Positions 53,147-62,617 of a stretch of 64,000 bases of DNA are shown in pieces. Position numbers and translations under genes: made by a program. Below the pieces are notes generated by a model, which saw only the letters and a program-made list of their open reading frames with translations, ran no database searches and was not told where the DNA came from. Position 1 is the first letter of the stretch; each line of letters opens with the position of its first letter. The stretch lies in assembly GCF_003816055.1 (NCBI RefSeq), contig NZ_CP033906.1:1364001-1428000 (forward strand), read 5' to 3'. Source of the DNA: Bacillus sp. FJAT-42376 (GTDB taxonomy: Bacteria; Bacillota; Bacilli; Bacillales; Bacillaceae).

Positions 53147-54073
53147 ATGAAGGTGCTGCTGTTCTGCGATCCCGGAATTGATGATTCTCTTGCCATTATC
53201 TATGCCCTTCAGCATCCCGGCATTGATCTGCTCGGGATTGTAACAAGCTATGGAAATGTATCAAAAGAGCAAGCGACCGTAAACGCGGCTTATTTGGCGG
53301 GCCTTGCCGGACGGTCTGATCTTCCTATCATTTCAGGGGCGGAATTCCCGCTCTCCGGTGAAAACACTCAATATTACCCTGAAATTCATGGTCCGGACGG
53401 TCTCGGGCCCATCCGGCCCCCGAAACAGGTCCAGGGAAATTATAAGGGATTCGCCCACCTTTTCAGCATCGTGAAGAATCATTTGAATGATTTGGCGATC
53501 ATCGATGTCGGGAGAAGCACCTCTTTATCCGCAGCATTTAATCTGAATCGGGATCTTATGATGAGGGTGAACAAGATTTATCTGATGGGCGGGGCCTTTC
53601 ATGTGCCGGGAAATGTTACTCCGCTTGCGGAAGCAAATTTTCACGGAGATCCCATCGCAGTGAATGTCGTACTCAAATATGCGAAAGAAGTCTTTATCGC
53701 TCCTCTCAATATTACGAACCATGCCCTTGTCACACGGGAAATAGCGAACTATATTTACACAGCTTCCCGGTCTGTTTTTAAAGAACTGATTCCTCCGGTT
53801 ACCGATTTTTATGCGGCCTATTACCGCAAAATGAATCCGGGGATGAAGGGGGCCCCGGTCCATGATGTGCTTCCATTCTATTACATGATGAATGAGGGAC
53901 TCCTTTTTGCGAAGGAGCGGAAGGTTTCCGTTCTGACTTGTGAGGATGGACGGGGAACGAGTGTGGCGGATTTAAGGAACTCGAGCAGAAACGACGGAAG
54001 CAAAAGGCACATCGCTCTTCAGTTCAATTACCGCCATTTTATCGCGGATTTTATCAAGATTATGACCGGATGA
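53147..54073 (+). CDS. Inosine-uridine-type nucleoside hydrolase
   Basis: A 308-residue enzyme. The calcium/ribose-binding motif is CDPGIDDSLAIIYAL (DxDPGxDD in the family; the first Asp is Cys here). LNITNHALVT and PVHDVLPFYYMM supply further active-site residues. These enzymes split nucleosides into base and ribose. ATG 53147 is chosen for AGAGGTG upstream. It precedes the crcB pair by 42 bp on the same strand, perhaps by chance. Confidence 0.88.
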   Translation: MKVLLFCDPGIDDSLAIIYALQHPGIDLLGIVTSYGNVSKEQATVNAAYLAGLAGRSDLPIISGAEFPLSGENTQYYPEIHGPDGLGPIRPPKQVQGNYKGFAHLFSIVKNHLNDLAIIDVGRSTSLSAAFNLNRDLMMRVNKIYLMGGAFHVPGNVTPLAEANFHGDPIAVNVVLKYAKEVFIAPLNITNHALVTREIANYIYTASRSVFKELIPPVTDFYAAYYRKMNPGMKGAPVHDVLPFYYMMNEGLLFAKERKVSVLTCEDGRGTSVADLRNSSRNDGSKRHIALQFNYRHFIADFIKIMTG

Positions 54074-54115
54074 TCGGTTATACTAGTAACAAAAATGGAA
54101 AAACACGGAGGAATC

Positions 54116-54499
54116 ATGAAGTACATTGCCATCGGCCTTGCAGGAGCAGCAGGCGCCATTCTCAGATACCTAACCGGACTGGCGGGAACTATTTCAGGAT
54201 TTCCCGCCGGAACGTTTATAGCCAACATGTCCGGATGCTTCCTGCTTGCCTTTTTAACGGCAGGAGTATTCAAAATGGACCAATTTCCTAAAAATCTTGC
54301 GGCTCCAATCGGTACAGGCCTGATTGGGTCTTATACGACGTTTTCGGCTTTTAGTCTGGAATCTGTCCAGCTGTTTGAAGGGAACCGCTTTGATCTCGCT
54401 CTGCTTTATATCGCTGTGAGCGGCCTTTTGGGACTCGCTCTTGCGATTGCGGGATACAGAGCGGGCAATGTCCTGCTGGAAAGGCGTGAGCAGCGGTGA
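54116..54499 (+). CDS. crcB1: Fluoride channel CrcB/FluC, first subunit
   Basis: A 127-residue four-helix protein. Family motifs are GAAGAILRYL, GTFIANMSGCFLLAF and GTGLIGSYTTFSAFSLE (the fluoride-contacting TTFS). It pairs with the next gene to form an antiparallel dimer channel that expels fluoride. CGGAGG lies upstream of the ATG. No fluoride riboswitch is found in the short upstream gap. Confidence 0.92.
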   Translation: MKYIAIGLAGAAGAILRYLTGLAGTISGFPAGTFIANMSGCFLLAFLTAGVFKMDQFPKNLAAPIGTGLIGSYTTFSAFSLESVQLFEGNRFDLALLYIAVSGLLGLALAIAGYRAGNVLLERREQR

Positions 54500-54846
54500 T
54501 TTCTTATTTTTACATAGCGATTGGGGGATTTCTCGGGGCCATCTCCAGATATGCCGTCAGTCAAAAATGGAACGGCCCTGCCCTTCCTTATGGAACGCTA
54601 TTCGTCAATTTGGCTGGGGCCTTTTTAATAGGCTGTCTGGCGGGGGTCACGCCTTCAGAAACGGTCTATCTGCTCGCAGCGACAGGATTCCTGGGCGGGT
54701 TCACGACATTTTCTACGATGAATCTTGAACTGGCAAAGCAAGTGATGGAGAAGAAATACAGGGCATTTCTTATTTATGGGGCAATTACCTATATAGGAGG
54801 CATCCTTCTTGCATACGCCGGGTTTTTGCTGACTGGAATACGATGA
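54496..54846 (+). CDS. crcB2: Fluoride channel CrcB/FluC, second subunit
   Basis: A 116-residue partner with GGFLGAISRYAVS, GTLFVNLAGAFLIGCLAG and GFLGGFTTFSTMNLELAK. The GTG start overlaps the first subunit's stop (GTGA), so synthesis is coupled. Two unequal subunits of opposite topology are usual in Bacillus. Confidence 0.92.
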   Translation: MISYFYIAIGGFLGAISRYAVSQKWNGPALPYGTLFVNLAGAFLIGCLAGVTPSETVYLLAATGFLGGFTTFSTMNLELAKQVMEKKYRAFLIYGAITYIGGILLAYAGFLLTGIR

Positions 54847-54886
54847 GAAGAGGCTGTGACAGAAGTATTTAAGCCCATGATAAACC

Positions 54887-54945
54887 CGAACAATTAGGCG
54901 AGAGGTTCGTGAATCGCTCGTCTTATCGTTCGGGTTTTGTTTGTA
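54887..54945 (+). terminator. Long terminator hairpin of the crcB operon
   Basis: AAACCCGAAC and GGCGAG pair with CTCGTC and GTTCGGGTTT around a 14-base loop; TTTTGTTTGTATTTT follows. Confidence 0.8.
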
Positions 54946-54976
54946 TTTTCAATAGCGATTTGTATATGTTTTAAAA

Positions 54977-55120
54977 CGAGTGGAATGAAGCGGAAGCACT
55001 CGACTCCTGCGGGATGCAGAGGAAAGGATGAGCCCCCGCAGACGCAGCCGAGGAGGCTCGGAAAGCGAGTGTCTGCAGCGTAATGGAACGGCTTACCTGA
55101 TGATAAAACAACAATGGCTG
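54977..55120. repeat. Palindromic intergenic repeat related to the MITE-like family
   Basis: The words GAATGAAGCGGAAG, GACTCCTGCGGGATGCAG, CCCCGCAGACGCAGCCGAGG and GGAAAGCGAGTG align with the reverse complement of the interior of the copy at 62823-62988. Sequences of this type are widespread between genes in Bacillaceae. It lies just behind the crcB terminator. Nothing else is seen between 54945 and the cad promoter. Confidence 0.6.
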
Positions 55121-55250
55121 CGAGAAAGGTATTCTATGCCAACGGGCAGAAGAATGGAAACAGACTTCGTTTTTGTAGATCATTCATCTTGTTATGACTC
55201 AGTCCCTCTGCTCATCTTGTTTGTGCTCTTATTCTATTTTTTTTGAACAT

Positions 55251-55312
55251 TCAAACGCCCATTTGACTATAATACCTGTAAGCGATATATTAATAATCAA
55301 ATAGACGTTTGA
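55251..55312 (+). promoter_or_regulatory. cadC promoter with two CadC-type operators
   Basis: TTGACT (55263-55268) and TATATT (55286-55291) are 17 bp apart. Operator 1 (55251-55266, TCAAACGCCCATTTGA) overlaps the -35 box. Operator 2 (55297-55312, TCAAATAGACGTTTGA) lies after the -10 box and is the same motif in reverse. Both match CadC sites in cad operons. Confidence 0.8.
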
Positions 55313-55328
55313 ATGAGGGGATTCCGAG

Positions 55329-55700
55329 ATGGAAGAAACGAAGGATGTTTGTACGGACGTTTGTGAGACAGTGGAAAAAGGCACGAGAATGAAAAGCGCT
55401 CTGCAGGAAAAGAATCCGGCAGCCGTAGCCAATTTATTTAAAGCACTGGCCGATGAAACGAGGATGAAGATCGCCTATGCCCTTCTAATAGAAGGAGAAC
55501 TATGCGTCTGTGATGCGGCAGAAATTACAGGTTCTTCGAATGCAACAGCCTCTCACCATCTTAGATTATTGAAAAGCCTGGGTCTTGCCCGTTTTCGCAA
55601 AGAGGGAAAACAGGTCTATTACGCATTGGATGACGACCATGTGAGGCAGCTGATTGAGGTTGCTTTTGCCCATCAGGAAGAGGTGGCAGCACGTGGATAA
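55329..55700 (+). CDS. cadC: ArsR-family cadmium/lead/zinc sensor CadC
   Basis: A 123-residue repressor. The alpha-3N metal site is complete: two cysteines in the N-terminal arm (VCTDVC) and two in [10 protein letters not shown]. The recognition helix reads [17 protein letters not shown] and the wing [12 protein letters not shown]. Metal binding releases it from the two upstream operators. The gene overlaps cadA by eight bases. Confidence 0.93.
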   Translation: MEETKDVCTDVCETVEKGTRMKSALQEKNPAAVANLFKALADETRMKIAYALLIEGELCVCDAAEITGSSNATASHHLRLLKSLGLARFRKEGKQVYYALDDDHVRQLIEVAFAHQEEVAARG

Positions 55701-57810
55701 GGTCGAGGATCAGCACGTTTATCGTGTTCAGGGATTTACATGCGCACACTGTGCAGGCAAATTTGAACGGAATGTGCAGGCGATTACCGGGGTGCATGAC
55801 GCAAAAGTAAATTTTGGGGCTTCGAAGCTGACGGTTTTCGGAACGGCTTCCATAGAAGAGATTGAGCATGCAGGAGCATTTGAGAATTTAAAGGTCCATA
55901 AAGATGATCGAAGGGCGGCCATCCCTGCAGAACCGGTGCTTCCTTTTTGGAAACGGCATGTTATGCTGCTTTTATCAGCGGCTGTTCTTCTCCTGGCTTT
56001 CATTTTTCAGGTGCAGCTTGGAGAGGGAAGTGTTTTATCGGTTTCCGCCTTTGCTGCGTCCATGCTGATCGGAGGCTACGGTCTTTTCATTACCGGACTG
56101 AAAAATCTGGTTCGATTCGATTTTGACATGAGAACGCTCATGACGATCGCGATCATTGGGGCAGCCATCATCGGAGAGTGGAGTGAAGGTGCGATTGTCG
56201 TCATTCTTTTTGCCATCAGCGAAGCGCTGGAAAGGTATTCGATGGATAAAGCAAGGAACTCGATCCGTTCTCTGATGGACATTGCCCCTAAGCAGGCAAC
56301 GATCAAGAAAAACGGGAAAGAGTGGACAATTGATGCTGAAGACATCGAGGTTGGCGATGTTCTCGTAGTGAGACCCGGCCAGAAAATCGCGATGGATGGA
56401 ATTGTCCTAAACGGCATGTCTGCCGTCAACCAGGCAGCGATTACGGGTGAGTCGATGCCGGTGCCAAAGACAGCGGATGATTCAGTTTTTGCCGGAACCC
56501 TGAATGAAGAAGGGGTTCTTGAAATCAAGGTGACCAAGAGAGCCGAAGACACGACGCTTGCAAAAATCATTCACCTTGTCGAAGAAGCTCAAGGTGAAAA
56601 AGCTCCTTCTCAGGCCTTCGTGGATGTATTTGCCAAATATTATACACCTGCAATCATGCTGATTTCCCTGCTTGTGATGATCGGACCTCCGCTCATCGCC
56701 GGTGCGGACTGGAGTACGTGGGTTTATCAGGGACTCGCCGTTCTTGTTGTCGGCTGTCCATGTGCTCTCGTTGTTTCGACTCCGGTTGCGATCGTAACGG
56801 CGATTGGGAACGCGGCACGAAACGGGGTCTTGATTAAAGGCGGGGTCTATCTCGAAGAAATGGGTTCGCTGAAGGCGGTCGCGTTTGATAAGACCGGAAC
56901 CCTTACCGCCGGCAAGCCAGTTGTTTCCATGCTTGAGATGTTTGGGGACCGGGAAAAGGTGTATCCTTTATTCGCCGCACTGGAACATATGTCACGGCAT
57001 CCTCTTTCCGCAGCGGTCATAAAGAAGGCGAAAGAAGATGCGGTTGAATTTGAAGAGATTGCAGTGGAGGATTTTGTCTCCATGACCGGAAAAGGGATAC
57101 GGGGCAGGATCCATGGAACCGAGTATGCGGCGGCGAGCCCTTCGTTTTTTAAAGAATGGAGCCATGCTTTGGAACTGCCGGATAAAATAGAAGAACTCCA
57201 GACACAGGGCAATACCGTCATCCTGTTCGGAACACAAGACGAAATCCTCTCGGTTGCCGCTATTGCCGATCAGGCGAGGGAAACGAGTGTGGAAGCTGTT
57301 CAAAAGCTGCATCAGCTTGGGATTCAGAAAACGGTCATGCTGACGGGAGATAACCGGAGGACCGCGGAAGCAGTCGGAAGGTACCTCGGAATGGATGAAA
57401 TCCGCTCAGAACTGCTTCCGGAGGATAAGCTCACGGAAGTGAAAAAAATGAGGAACGAGTATGGCCGTGTAGCGATGGTGGGAGACGGAGTCAACGATGC
57501 CCCGGCTCTCGCTGCATCAACCGTCGGAATTGCCATGGGGGGAGCGGGAACAGATACCGCTCTTGAAACGGCGGATGTCGCCTTGATGAGTGATGATCTC
57601 AAAAAGCTTCCGTTCACGATATCCTTGAGCCGGAAAGCACTTATGATCATTAAACAAAATATTTTCTTCGCGCTCGGCATTAAATTGGCCGCACTCGTGC
57701 TGGTTGTACCAGGATGGCTCACTCTGTGGATTGCCATTTTTGCAGATATGGGCGCGACCCTTTTGGTCACATTGAACGGTTTAAGGCTGCTGAAAGTGAA
57801 GGATCGCTGA
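55693..57810 (+). CDS. cadA: Cadmium/zinc/lead-exporting P1B-type ATPase CadA
   Basis: A 705-residue pump. One N-terminal metal-binding domain has [11 protein letters not shown]. The core contains [23 protein letters not shown] (CPC site in the membrane), [13 protein letters not shown] (phosphorylated Asp), [11 protein letters not shown] and [16 protein letters not shown] 55693 is chosen because it overlaps the cadC stop and begins the usual short leader; the upstream frame lies inside cadC. It exports Cd, Zn or Pb at the expense of ATP and is induced through CadC. Confidence 0.95.
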   Translation: MDKVEDQHVYRVQGFTCAHCAGKFERNVQAITGVHDAKVNFGASKLTVFGTASIEEIEHAGAFENLKVHKDDRRAAIPAEPVLPFWKRHVMLLLSAAVLLLAFIFQVQLGEGSVLSVSAFAASMLIGGYGLFITGLKNLVRFDFDMRTLMTIAIIGAAIIGEWSEGAIVVILFAISEALERYSMDKARNSIRSLMDIAPKQATIKKNGKEWTIDAEDIEVGDVLVVRPGQKIAMDGIVLNGMSAVNQAAITGESMPVPKTADDSVFAGTLNEEGVLEIKVTKRAEDTTLAKIIHLVEEAQGEKAPSQAFVDVFAKYYTPAIMLISLLVMIGPPLIAGADWSTWVYQGLAVLVVGCPCALVVSTPVAIVTAIGNAARNGVLIKGGVYLEEMGSLKAVAFDKTGTLTAGKPVVSMLEMFGDREKVYPLFAALEHMSRHPLSAAVIKKAKEDAVEFEEIAVEDFVSMTGKGIRGRIHGTEYAAASPSFFKEWSHALELPDKIEELQTQGNTVILFGTQDEILSVAAIADQARETSVEAVQKLHQLGIQKTVMLTGDNRRTAEAVGRYLGMDEIRSELLPEDKLTEVKKMRNEYGRVAMVGDGVNDAPALAASTVGIAMGGAGTDTALETADVALMSDDLKKLPFTISLSRKALMIIKQNIFFALGIKLAALVLVVPGWLTLWIAIFADMGATLLVTLNGLRLLKVKDR

Positions 57811-57825
57811 ACAAAAGGTTACTTT

Positions 57826-57860
57826 GGGCACCGGAAACATTCTTTCCGGTGCCTTTTGTA
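57826..57860 (+). terminator. Terminator of the cad operon
   Basis: GGCACCGGAAA (57828-57838) pairs with TTTCCGGTGCC (57843-57853), then TTTTG. Confidence 0.9.
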
Positions 57861-57943
57861 TGGGGAAAGTTATACAATTGCGGTGTTGTACACTCAGAGT
57901 AAACGAGGCAATAAAACCAGGCTGGACAGGACTTAATCCTGCC

Positions 57944-58155
57944 ATTGCTGACTTTATTGGAGAATTGCTGACTTTATTGGAGAATTGCTGACTTTCTGAG
58001 ATTGATGGCTGACTTTCCACAAAGAATTGCGTTTGGCGAGTTATGATGAATTTTTTTCAAGTTATGATGAATTTTTAACATTTATGATGAAAAATGCCCT
58101 GCTTATGATGAATTTTATTCATTTTATGATGAAAAATCGATCACTTATGCTGAAT
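57944..58155. repeat. Intergenic array B of short spaced repeats
   Basis: AATTGCTGAC or ATTGCTGAC occurs three times 19-20 bp apart (57944-57990), then a variant ATGGCTGAC. From 58040 to 58150 TTATGATGAA occurs five times, with a last variant. These are the reverse complements of the two words of array A. The array lies between convergent genes. Confidence 0.8.
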
Positions 58156-58202
58156 CCATCAAAACTGATCCGCTCCGTTCACCGCTCCACTCAATGTATT
58201 CC

Positions 58203-58616
58203 TCACTCCTCCAGCACATACGGAATGGAGGATTTCAGCAGACCTCTGATTCCTTCCGGATGGTAAGGCATCCAGCGGTCCGCTGTCTCCCAGTCCATCC
58301 ATGCAATTTCATCAATGGTCTCTGTATCCTGAATGCTCAATTCACCGCTTATAATTTCAGCTTTAAAGGTGAAAAAGAGAACGTGGGCATGGCTGTTTTC
58401 CATAAATGCTTCGTTCACCGAAAGGAGGTCGCCTATTTGAAGGGTCAGGCCGGTTTCTTCAAACGCTTCTCTTTTGGCGGCAACGGGAAGCGTTTCACCC
58501 TGTTCCACTGCCCCTCCCGGCATAGACCAGTCATCACGTTTGCTGTTTTTCACCATTAATATTTTCTCATTTGCTTCGTCACAGACTAAGGAATAGACCA
58601 CATCTTCTCGTTTCAT
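58203..58616 (-). CDS. NUDIX hydrolase
   Basis: A 137-residue protein with a complete Nudix box, GGAVEQGETLPVAAKREAFE continuing ETGL, fitting GX5EX7REUXEEXGU. It hydrolyses a nucleoside diphosphate derivative; the start of the domain (VYSLVCDEANEKILMVKNS) is MutT-like. Substrate unknown. Confidence 0.88.
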   Translation of the reverse strand: MKREDVVYSLVCDEANEKILMVKNSKRDDWSMPGGAVEQGETLPVAAKREAFEETGLTLQIGDLLSVNEAFMENSHAHVLFFTFKAEIISGELSIQDTETIDEIAWMDWETADRWMPYHPEGIRGLLKSSIPYVLEE

Positions 58617-58779
58617 AGGAATTCCTGCTTTCCTCTTTAATGTAGAAAGGAGATGTAAACCAACCGGAATAAATCAGGGTGCCGAAGAATTCAGCCGGCC
58701 GGAACGTCACCGTATCTTCTTTATAAGACATGGGGTTCCTTTCGAGATAAAGGGGAGATATTCCTCCCTACAATCAAAA

Positions 58780-58804
58780 AAAGTGCGGGACAAGCCCGCA
58801 CTTT
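58780..58804 (-). terminator. Terminator of the MBL-fold gene
   Basis: AAAGTGCGGG pairs with CCCGCACTTT around a five-base loop; on the minus strand TTTTTGATTG follows. Confidence 0.85.
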
Positions 58805-58807
58805 CCT

Positions 58808-59566
58808 TTAAAATTGCAGCGTTTCCCCGTCTTCCGGTATAGAAACTTTTTCTGACCATTCTTTATCCGAAAGGAATTCCTTCAGCCCGGCCCTTGTCAG
58901 CAGACAGTGATTGAGTGTTTCCATATGGATCACAGCGAGTTCTGCGTCCGGAGCTGCCTTCTGAGTCTGTTCGATGTCTTCTTTATCCATGGTGATCACA
59001 TCACCGCTCGTGTATTGGGCGGCCCCTCCGTTTACAAAAATCACTTCAGGGTGATGCTTCTCGATGGCATCTTCCACGTCTTTGCACCAGACGGTGTCCC
59101 CTGCTATATACAGCGTTTTTTCTTCAGGATGGCTAAATACGAATCCGGAAACCGTACCGGTGTGCTTCGTAATTTCGCCCCTCCCGTGCTGGCCGCTTGT
59201 TTTTGTTATGGTAATATCTCCAAAGGAAATGGACTCTCCCAATGATTGTGCGTGTACAAACCCATCCTGCCGGAGCACTTCTGCATCATTCTCATTTTGA
59301 GCGTATAGGGGAAGTTCCTTAGGCAGAGCCTGTTTCGCTGTTTCATCATAGTGATCGGGATGCAAATGGGTAACAAGTACCGCATCCGCCTTTACGATCT
59401 CTTCGATGGAGTCAGGCAGACTGACCAATGGATTCCGCTGGTCCTGATTCGGAGTATTCGGAAATGGAGGCATGGCTCCTTTTTCTGCAAAAAACGGATC
59501 GATTAAAAATGTTTTTCCAGCGTAATGGACGTGTAATGTCGCGTTGCGGATAAGACGTATTTCCAT
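58808..59566 (-). CDS. Metallo-beta-lactamase-fold hydrolase (UlaG-like)
   Basis: A 252-residue zinc hydrolase. The opening strand LHVHYAGKTFLIDPF is followed by the metal motif VTHLHPDHYD, then SGQHGRG and YIAGDTVWCKD and a late histidine in AVIHMETLNH. The pattern fits UlaG-like L-ascorbate lactonase relatives; the true substrate is unknown. ATG 59566 follows GGGAGG. Divergent from the AsnC-type regulator. Confidence 0.85.
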   Translation of the reverse strand: MEIRLIRNATLHVHYAGKTFLIDPFFAEKGAMPPFPNTPNQDQRNPLVSLPDSIEEIVKADAVLVTHLHPDHYDETAKQALPKELPLYAQNENDAEVLRQDGFVHAQSLGESISFGDITITKTSGQHGRGEITKHTGTVSGFVFSHPEEKTLYIAGDTVWCKDVEDAIEKHHPEVIFVNGGAAQYTSGDVITMDKEDIEQTQKAAPDAELAVIHMETLNHCLLTRAGLKEFLSDKEWSEKVSIPEDGETLQF

Positions 59567-59684
59567 TCCAAGTTCCTCCCTTTTGTATGATTCTTCTATA
59601 GGATAATATAAGAAGGGACGTGACATACATAGATAAGATCAAGTGAATGCGTTGATTTGCTTGATTTATGAAAGAGGTGGAAGA

Positions 59685-60107
59685 ATGCTCGATCAGACCG
59701 ACGGAAAAATTATCAGCGAACTGAAGAAAAACGGCCGGATCACGATGAAGGAGCTCGGGCGGAAAGTCCATTTGACGGGTCAGGCTGCTTCTGCCCGGGT
59801 AATGAAGCTTGAGGACGAGGGGATGATTGAAGGATATACAATCCAGCTCAACGAAAAGAAAACAGGCTACGCGATCCATGCCTTCCTGAACATTTACACA
59901 AACAGCTTTAATCATCAGCCCTACCTTGCGTTCCTGAATGAATCCATGCAGTATGTCCGAAAAAATTTTAAAATCAGCGGCGATGGCTGCTATCTGCTGG
60001 AATGCCGGTTTCCGGGCAATGAAGAACTGGACGTATTTCTAACAGGGCTGAATAAATTTGTGAATTACAAGCTTTCCATTGTCATAAACGAAACCCATTC
60101 TGTGTAA
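59685..60107 (+). CDS. chrS: Lrp/AsnC-family regulator (ChrS/YwrC-like)
   Basis: A 140-residue protein: helix-turn-helix GKIISELKKNGRITMKELGR and LTGQAASARVMKLEDEGMIE, then a RAM ligand domain (AIHAFLNIYTNSFNHQPYLA). ATG 59685 follows GAGGTGG. It lies 87 bp before the chromate transporter, like ywrC ahead of ywrB-ywrA in B. subtilis, where it represses chromate efflux. The gap holds a GGGGAAATCCCC dyad at about 60138, a possible site. Confidence 0.82.
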   Translation: MLDQTDGKIISELKKNGRITMKELGRKVHLTGQAASARVMKLEDEGMIEGYTIQLNEKKTGYAIHAFLNIYTNSFNHQPYLAFLNESMQYVRKNFKISGDGCYLLECRFPGNEELDVFLTGLNKFVNYKLSIVINETHSV

Positions 60108-60194
60108 ATTTTTCATGACATTTTATAGGCCATTCATCTCTGGGGAAATCCCCGTGCTACTATAAAGATAAAAAGCAATTCGGAGGACTTATAA

Positions 60195-61385
60195 ATGCAA
60201 TCCAAGTATAAGACATGGCTTGAAATCCTGCTCGTATCCTTCAAGCTTGGATGTACGTCCTTTGGCGGGCCCATTGCCCACTTAGGCTATTTTCGGGAAG
60301 AGTATGTGAAAAAGAAGAAATGGCTGGATGATTCGTCTTATGCGGATATTGTGGCGCTATGCCAGTTCCTGCCCGGTCCGGCCAGCAGCCAGGTCGGGCT
60401 GTCCATCGGTTTGCTTCGGGGAGGGGTAATCGGAAGCTTCCTCGCCTGGTTCGGGTTTACGATGCCATCTGTTTTCACGCTGATTTTATTTGCCCATTTG
60501 TTCCAGGGGTCGGATGTTCAGAATGCAGGGTGGCTGATGGGACTGAAAATTACGGCTGTCGCAGTTGTTGCCCAGGCTGTAATGGGAATGGGGAAATCGC
60601 TTGCGCCAGACCGACCGCGGGTAACACTTGCTGTCCTCGCTGCGATCGGTGCCCTGTTTATTCCTTCCGCATGGGGCCAGATTGGGATCATCGCAGCAGC
60701 TGCAATCTTCGGGTGCATTTACTATAAAAATGAAAAAGTTCCTGAAGTTCCGAAGCTTGCCGTATCGGTCAGCAAAAAGGCCGCTTTCGGATCGCTTATT
60801 TTATTTGCGGCGCTCCTGGTGCTTTTGCCTGTTCTGCGGCATGTATTCCCCGGCACTTTTATGGCTTTGTTTGATGTGTTTTACAGGGTTGGCTCCCTCG
60901 TTTTTGGGGGAGGGCATGTCGTTTTGCCGATGCTTGAAAAAGAAGTCGTTCCGCCGGGCTGGGTGACACAGGATGCATTCCTTGCAGGATATGGCGCGGC
61001 TCAGGCTGTGCCTGGCCCGCTGTTTACACTGGCAGCCTACATAGGAGCGGTTATATCCGGCATACCGGGTGCCCTCATTGCAACAGCGGCGATGTTTCTT
61101 CCGTCCTTTTTGCTCGTTATGGGGGTTCTCCCTTTCTGGAGCAGAATCCGCAGTGTAAAGGCCGTGCAGGCCGGACTGATGGGAGTGAATGCCGCTGTTG
61201 TCGGGATCCTTTTAGCTGCCTTATATCATCCCGTTTTCACAAGCGCCATCCATTCGGCCGGGGCGTTTGCGCTTGCGCTGTCAGCTTTTGCTCTTCTTGT
61301 CTATTGGAAACTTCCGCCTTGGCTTGTCGTCGTGCTTACGGTGCTCGGTGGCACACTGATGGACCAGGCAGGCCTGCTTTCGTAA
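60195..61385 (+). CDS. chrA: Long-chain chromate transporter ChrA
   Basis: A 396-residue CHR transporter with both halves fused (B. subtilis has two short genes). Half 1 contains TSFGGPIAHLGYFREEYV and LCQFLPGPASSQVGLSIG; half 2 contains VFGGGHVVLPMLEKEVV and GAAQAVPGPLFTLAAYIGAV. It extrudes chromate. CGGAGG lies upstream. Probably controlled by the AsnC-type regulator before it. Confidence 0.92.
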   Translation: MQSKYKTWLEILLVSFKLGCTSFGGPIAHLGYFREEYVKKKKWLDDSSYADIVALCQFLPGPASSQVGLSIGLLRGGVIGSFLAWFGFTMPSVFTLILFAHLFQGSDVQNAGWLMGLKITAVAVVAQAVMGMGKSLAPDRPRVTLAVLAAIGALFIPSAWGQIGIIAAAAIFGCIYYKNEKVPEVPKLAVSVSKKAAFGSLILFAALLVLLPVLRHVFPGTFMALFDVFYRVGSLVFGGGHVVLPMLEKEVVPPGWVTQDAFLAGYGAAQAVPGPLFTLAAYIGAVISGIPGALIATAAMFLPSFLLVMGVLPFWSRIRSVKAVQAGLMGVNAAVVGILLAALYHPVFTSAIHSAGAFALALSAFALLVYWKLPPWLVVVLTVLGGTLMDQAGLLS

Positions 61386-61424
61386 AGAGATGTGGTATAA
61401 TCATGAACAAGGAAGGTGATTTTG

Positions 61425-61541
61425 ATGAGCAGTAAATCATCCATTTTGAAAAAAGTAGTGGATTATGCAAAGAAAAATCCTGACCAAACGAAAAAAGCAT
61501 TGAACCTTGTAGGCAAAGCCTTAAAAAACCGAAAAAAGTAA
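61425..61541 (+). CDS. Small lysine-rich protein, 38 aa
   Basis: The peptide MSSKSSILKKVVDYAKKNPD continues QTKKALNLVGKALKNRKK: 13 of 38 residues are Lys or Arg, and the whole can form an amphipathic helix. AAGGAAGGTGAT precedes the ATG and a TATAAT box lies at 61396-61401. It is a plausible real small gene; function unknown. Confidence 0.6.
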   Translation: MSSKSSILKKVVDYAKKNPDQTKKALNLVGKALKNRKK

Positions 61542-61642
61542 GTAGAAGGATGGCCATTTATGGTCATCTTTTTTTATTTTTCATAAAATCCCCATCAAAT
61601 GGAAAAATAAGTTCATCTATTTATTGAAATGAGGCTGGAACG

Positions 61643-62617
61643 ATGAAACCGATGTCTTCGTCCGAATTAGCAAATTTGTGGTCTACTTACCAGAAGAAGA
61701 CGATGCTGCTTCGGATCATAGAACATGCATTAGATGTCACGACCCAGAAAGATATCACATCCATCCTTCACTATGCGTATCAGGAAGAAACAAAATTTGT
61801 GAAAGAAATCGCCCAGCTTTTAAAAAAGGAAGGGGCGTCCATTCCTGAAGGGTTTGATGAAACCGATGTGAACCGGAATGCGGAAAGGCTGTTCGATCAA
61901 TATTTTTATATCCGTTTTTTGCGCATGCTGATGAAACTTGGAATCGGACTGAACGCCGTCCATTTATCGATGGTATACAGAAATGACATCCACGATTTTT
62001 TCTCGAGAACGTCTGCCCATTCTAATAAAGTGTTCGGAATGTGTACAAATTGTCTTCTTCAAGTGGGCAATGGAACGATTCCTCCGGTTATACAGATGCC
62101 GGAACATCCTAAATATGTGGAAAAGGAAAAATATCTGGCAGGATTTCATTTCCGCAAGAGACCGCTCAATGCGACCGAGCTATCCATCATTTATCATATT
62201 GTTGAAAACAACAATTTCGGCGCGCAGCTCATGAAGGGTTTGGCGAAGGTAGTGAAAGAGCCGGCTGTCAAAAACTATATGAAGAAGGGCGAGACGCTCG
62301 CCATCGATTTGTATCAATCGTATGGCAAGCTGATGGAGGGGAGCGGCATTTCGGTTTCTGCCTTGCCTGGAGCGGTTATTGCCGAGACAAAAACTTCACC
62401 ATACTCCGATAAGCTGATTATGTATCTGATCAACCTTCTCAGCAGTTTAGGACTGACAAGCAACGCCTTGGGAACGACGTACAGCCTGAGGCCGGATCTT
62501 CCGCTGAAAATGGCGCTTTCGGCGAGAGATATTTATTCGTTTGCAAAAGAAGGCGGAAAAATCATGATTGATCATCATTGGATGGAAGAAATACCGGCGG
62601 CTGTCATGAAACGCTAG
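61643..62617 (+). CDS. DUF3231 family protein (tandem coat-F-like ferritin folds)
   Basis: A 324-residue, mainly helical protein with two related four-helix halves: AYQEETKFVKEIAQLLKKEG and later VVKEPAVKNYMKKGETLAID, each followed by a G-x-S-x-P segment (GASIPEGF, GISVSALPG). This is the pattern of DUF3231 proteins in spore formers, related to spore coat protein F. Precise role unknown. Confidence 0.8.
   Translation: MKPMSSSELANLWSTYQKKTMLLRIIEHALDVTTQKDITSILHYAYQEETKFVKEIAQLLKKEGASIPEGFDETDVNRNAERLFDQYFYIRFLRMLMKLGIGLNAVHLSMVYRNDIHDFFSRTSAHSNKVFGMCTNCLLQVGNGTIPPVIQMPEHPKYVEKEKYLAGFHFRKRPLNATELSIIYHIVENNNFGAQLMKGLAKVVKEPAVKNYMKKGETLAIDLYQSYGKLMEGSGISVSALPGAVIAETKTSPYSDKLIMYLINLLSSLGLTSNALGTTYSLRPDLPLKMALSARDIYSFAKEGGKIMIDHHWMEEIPAAVMKR

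Noticed and set aside
54074..54115. Fluoride riboswitch ahead of the crcB pair
   Set aside because: The gap is only 42 bp and lacks the crcB-motif words.
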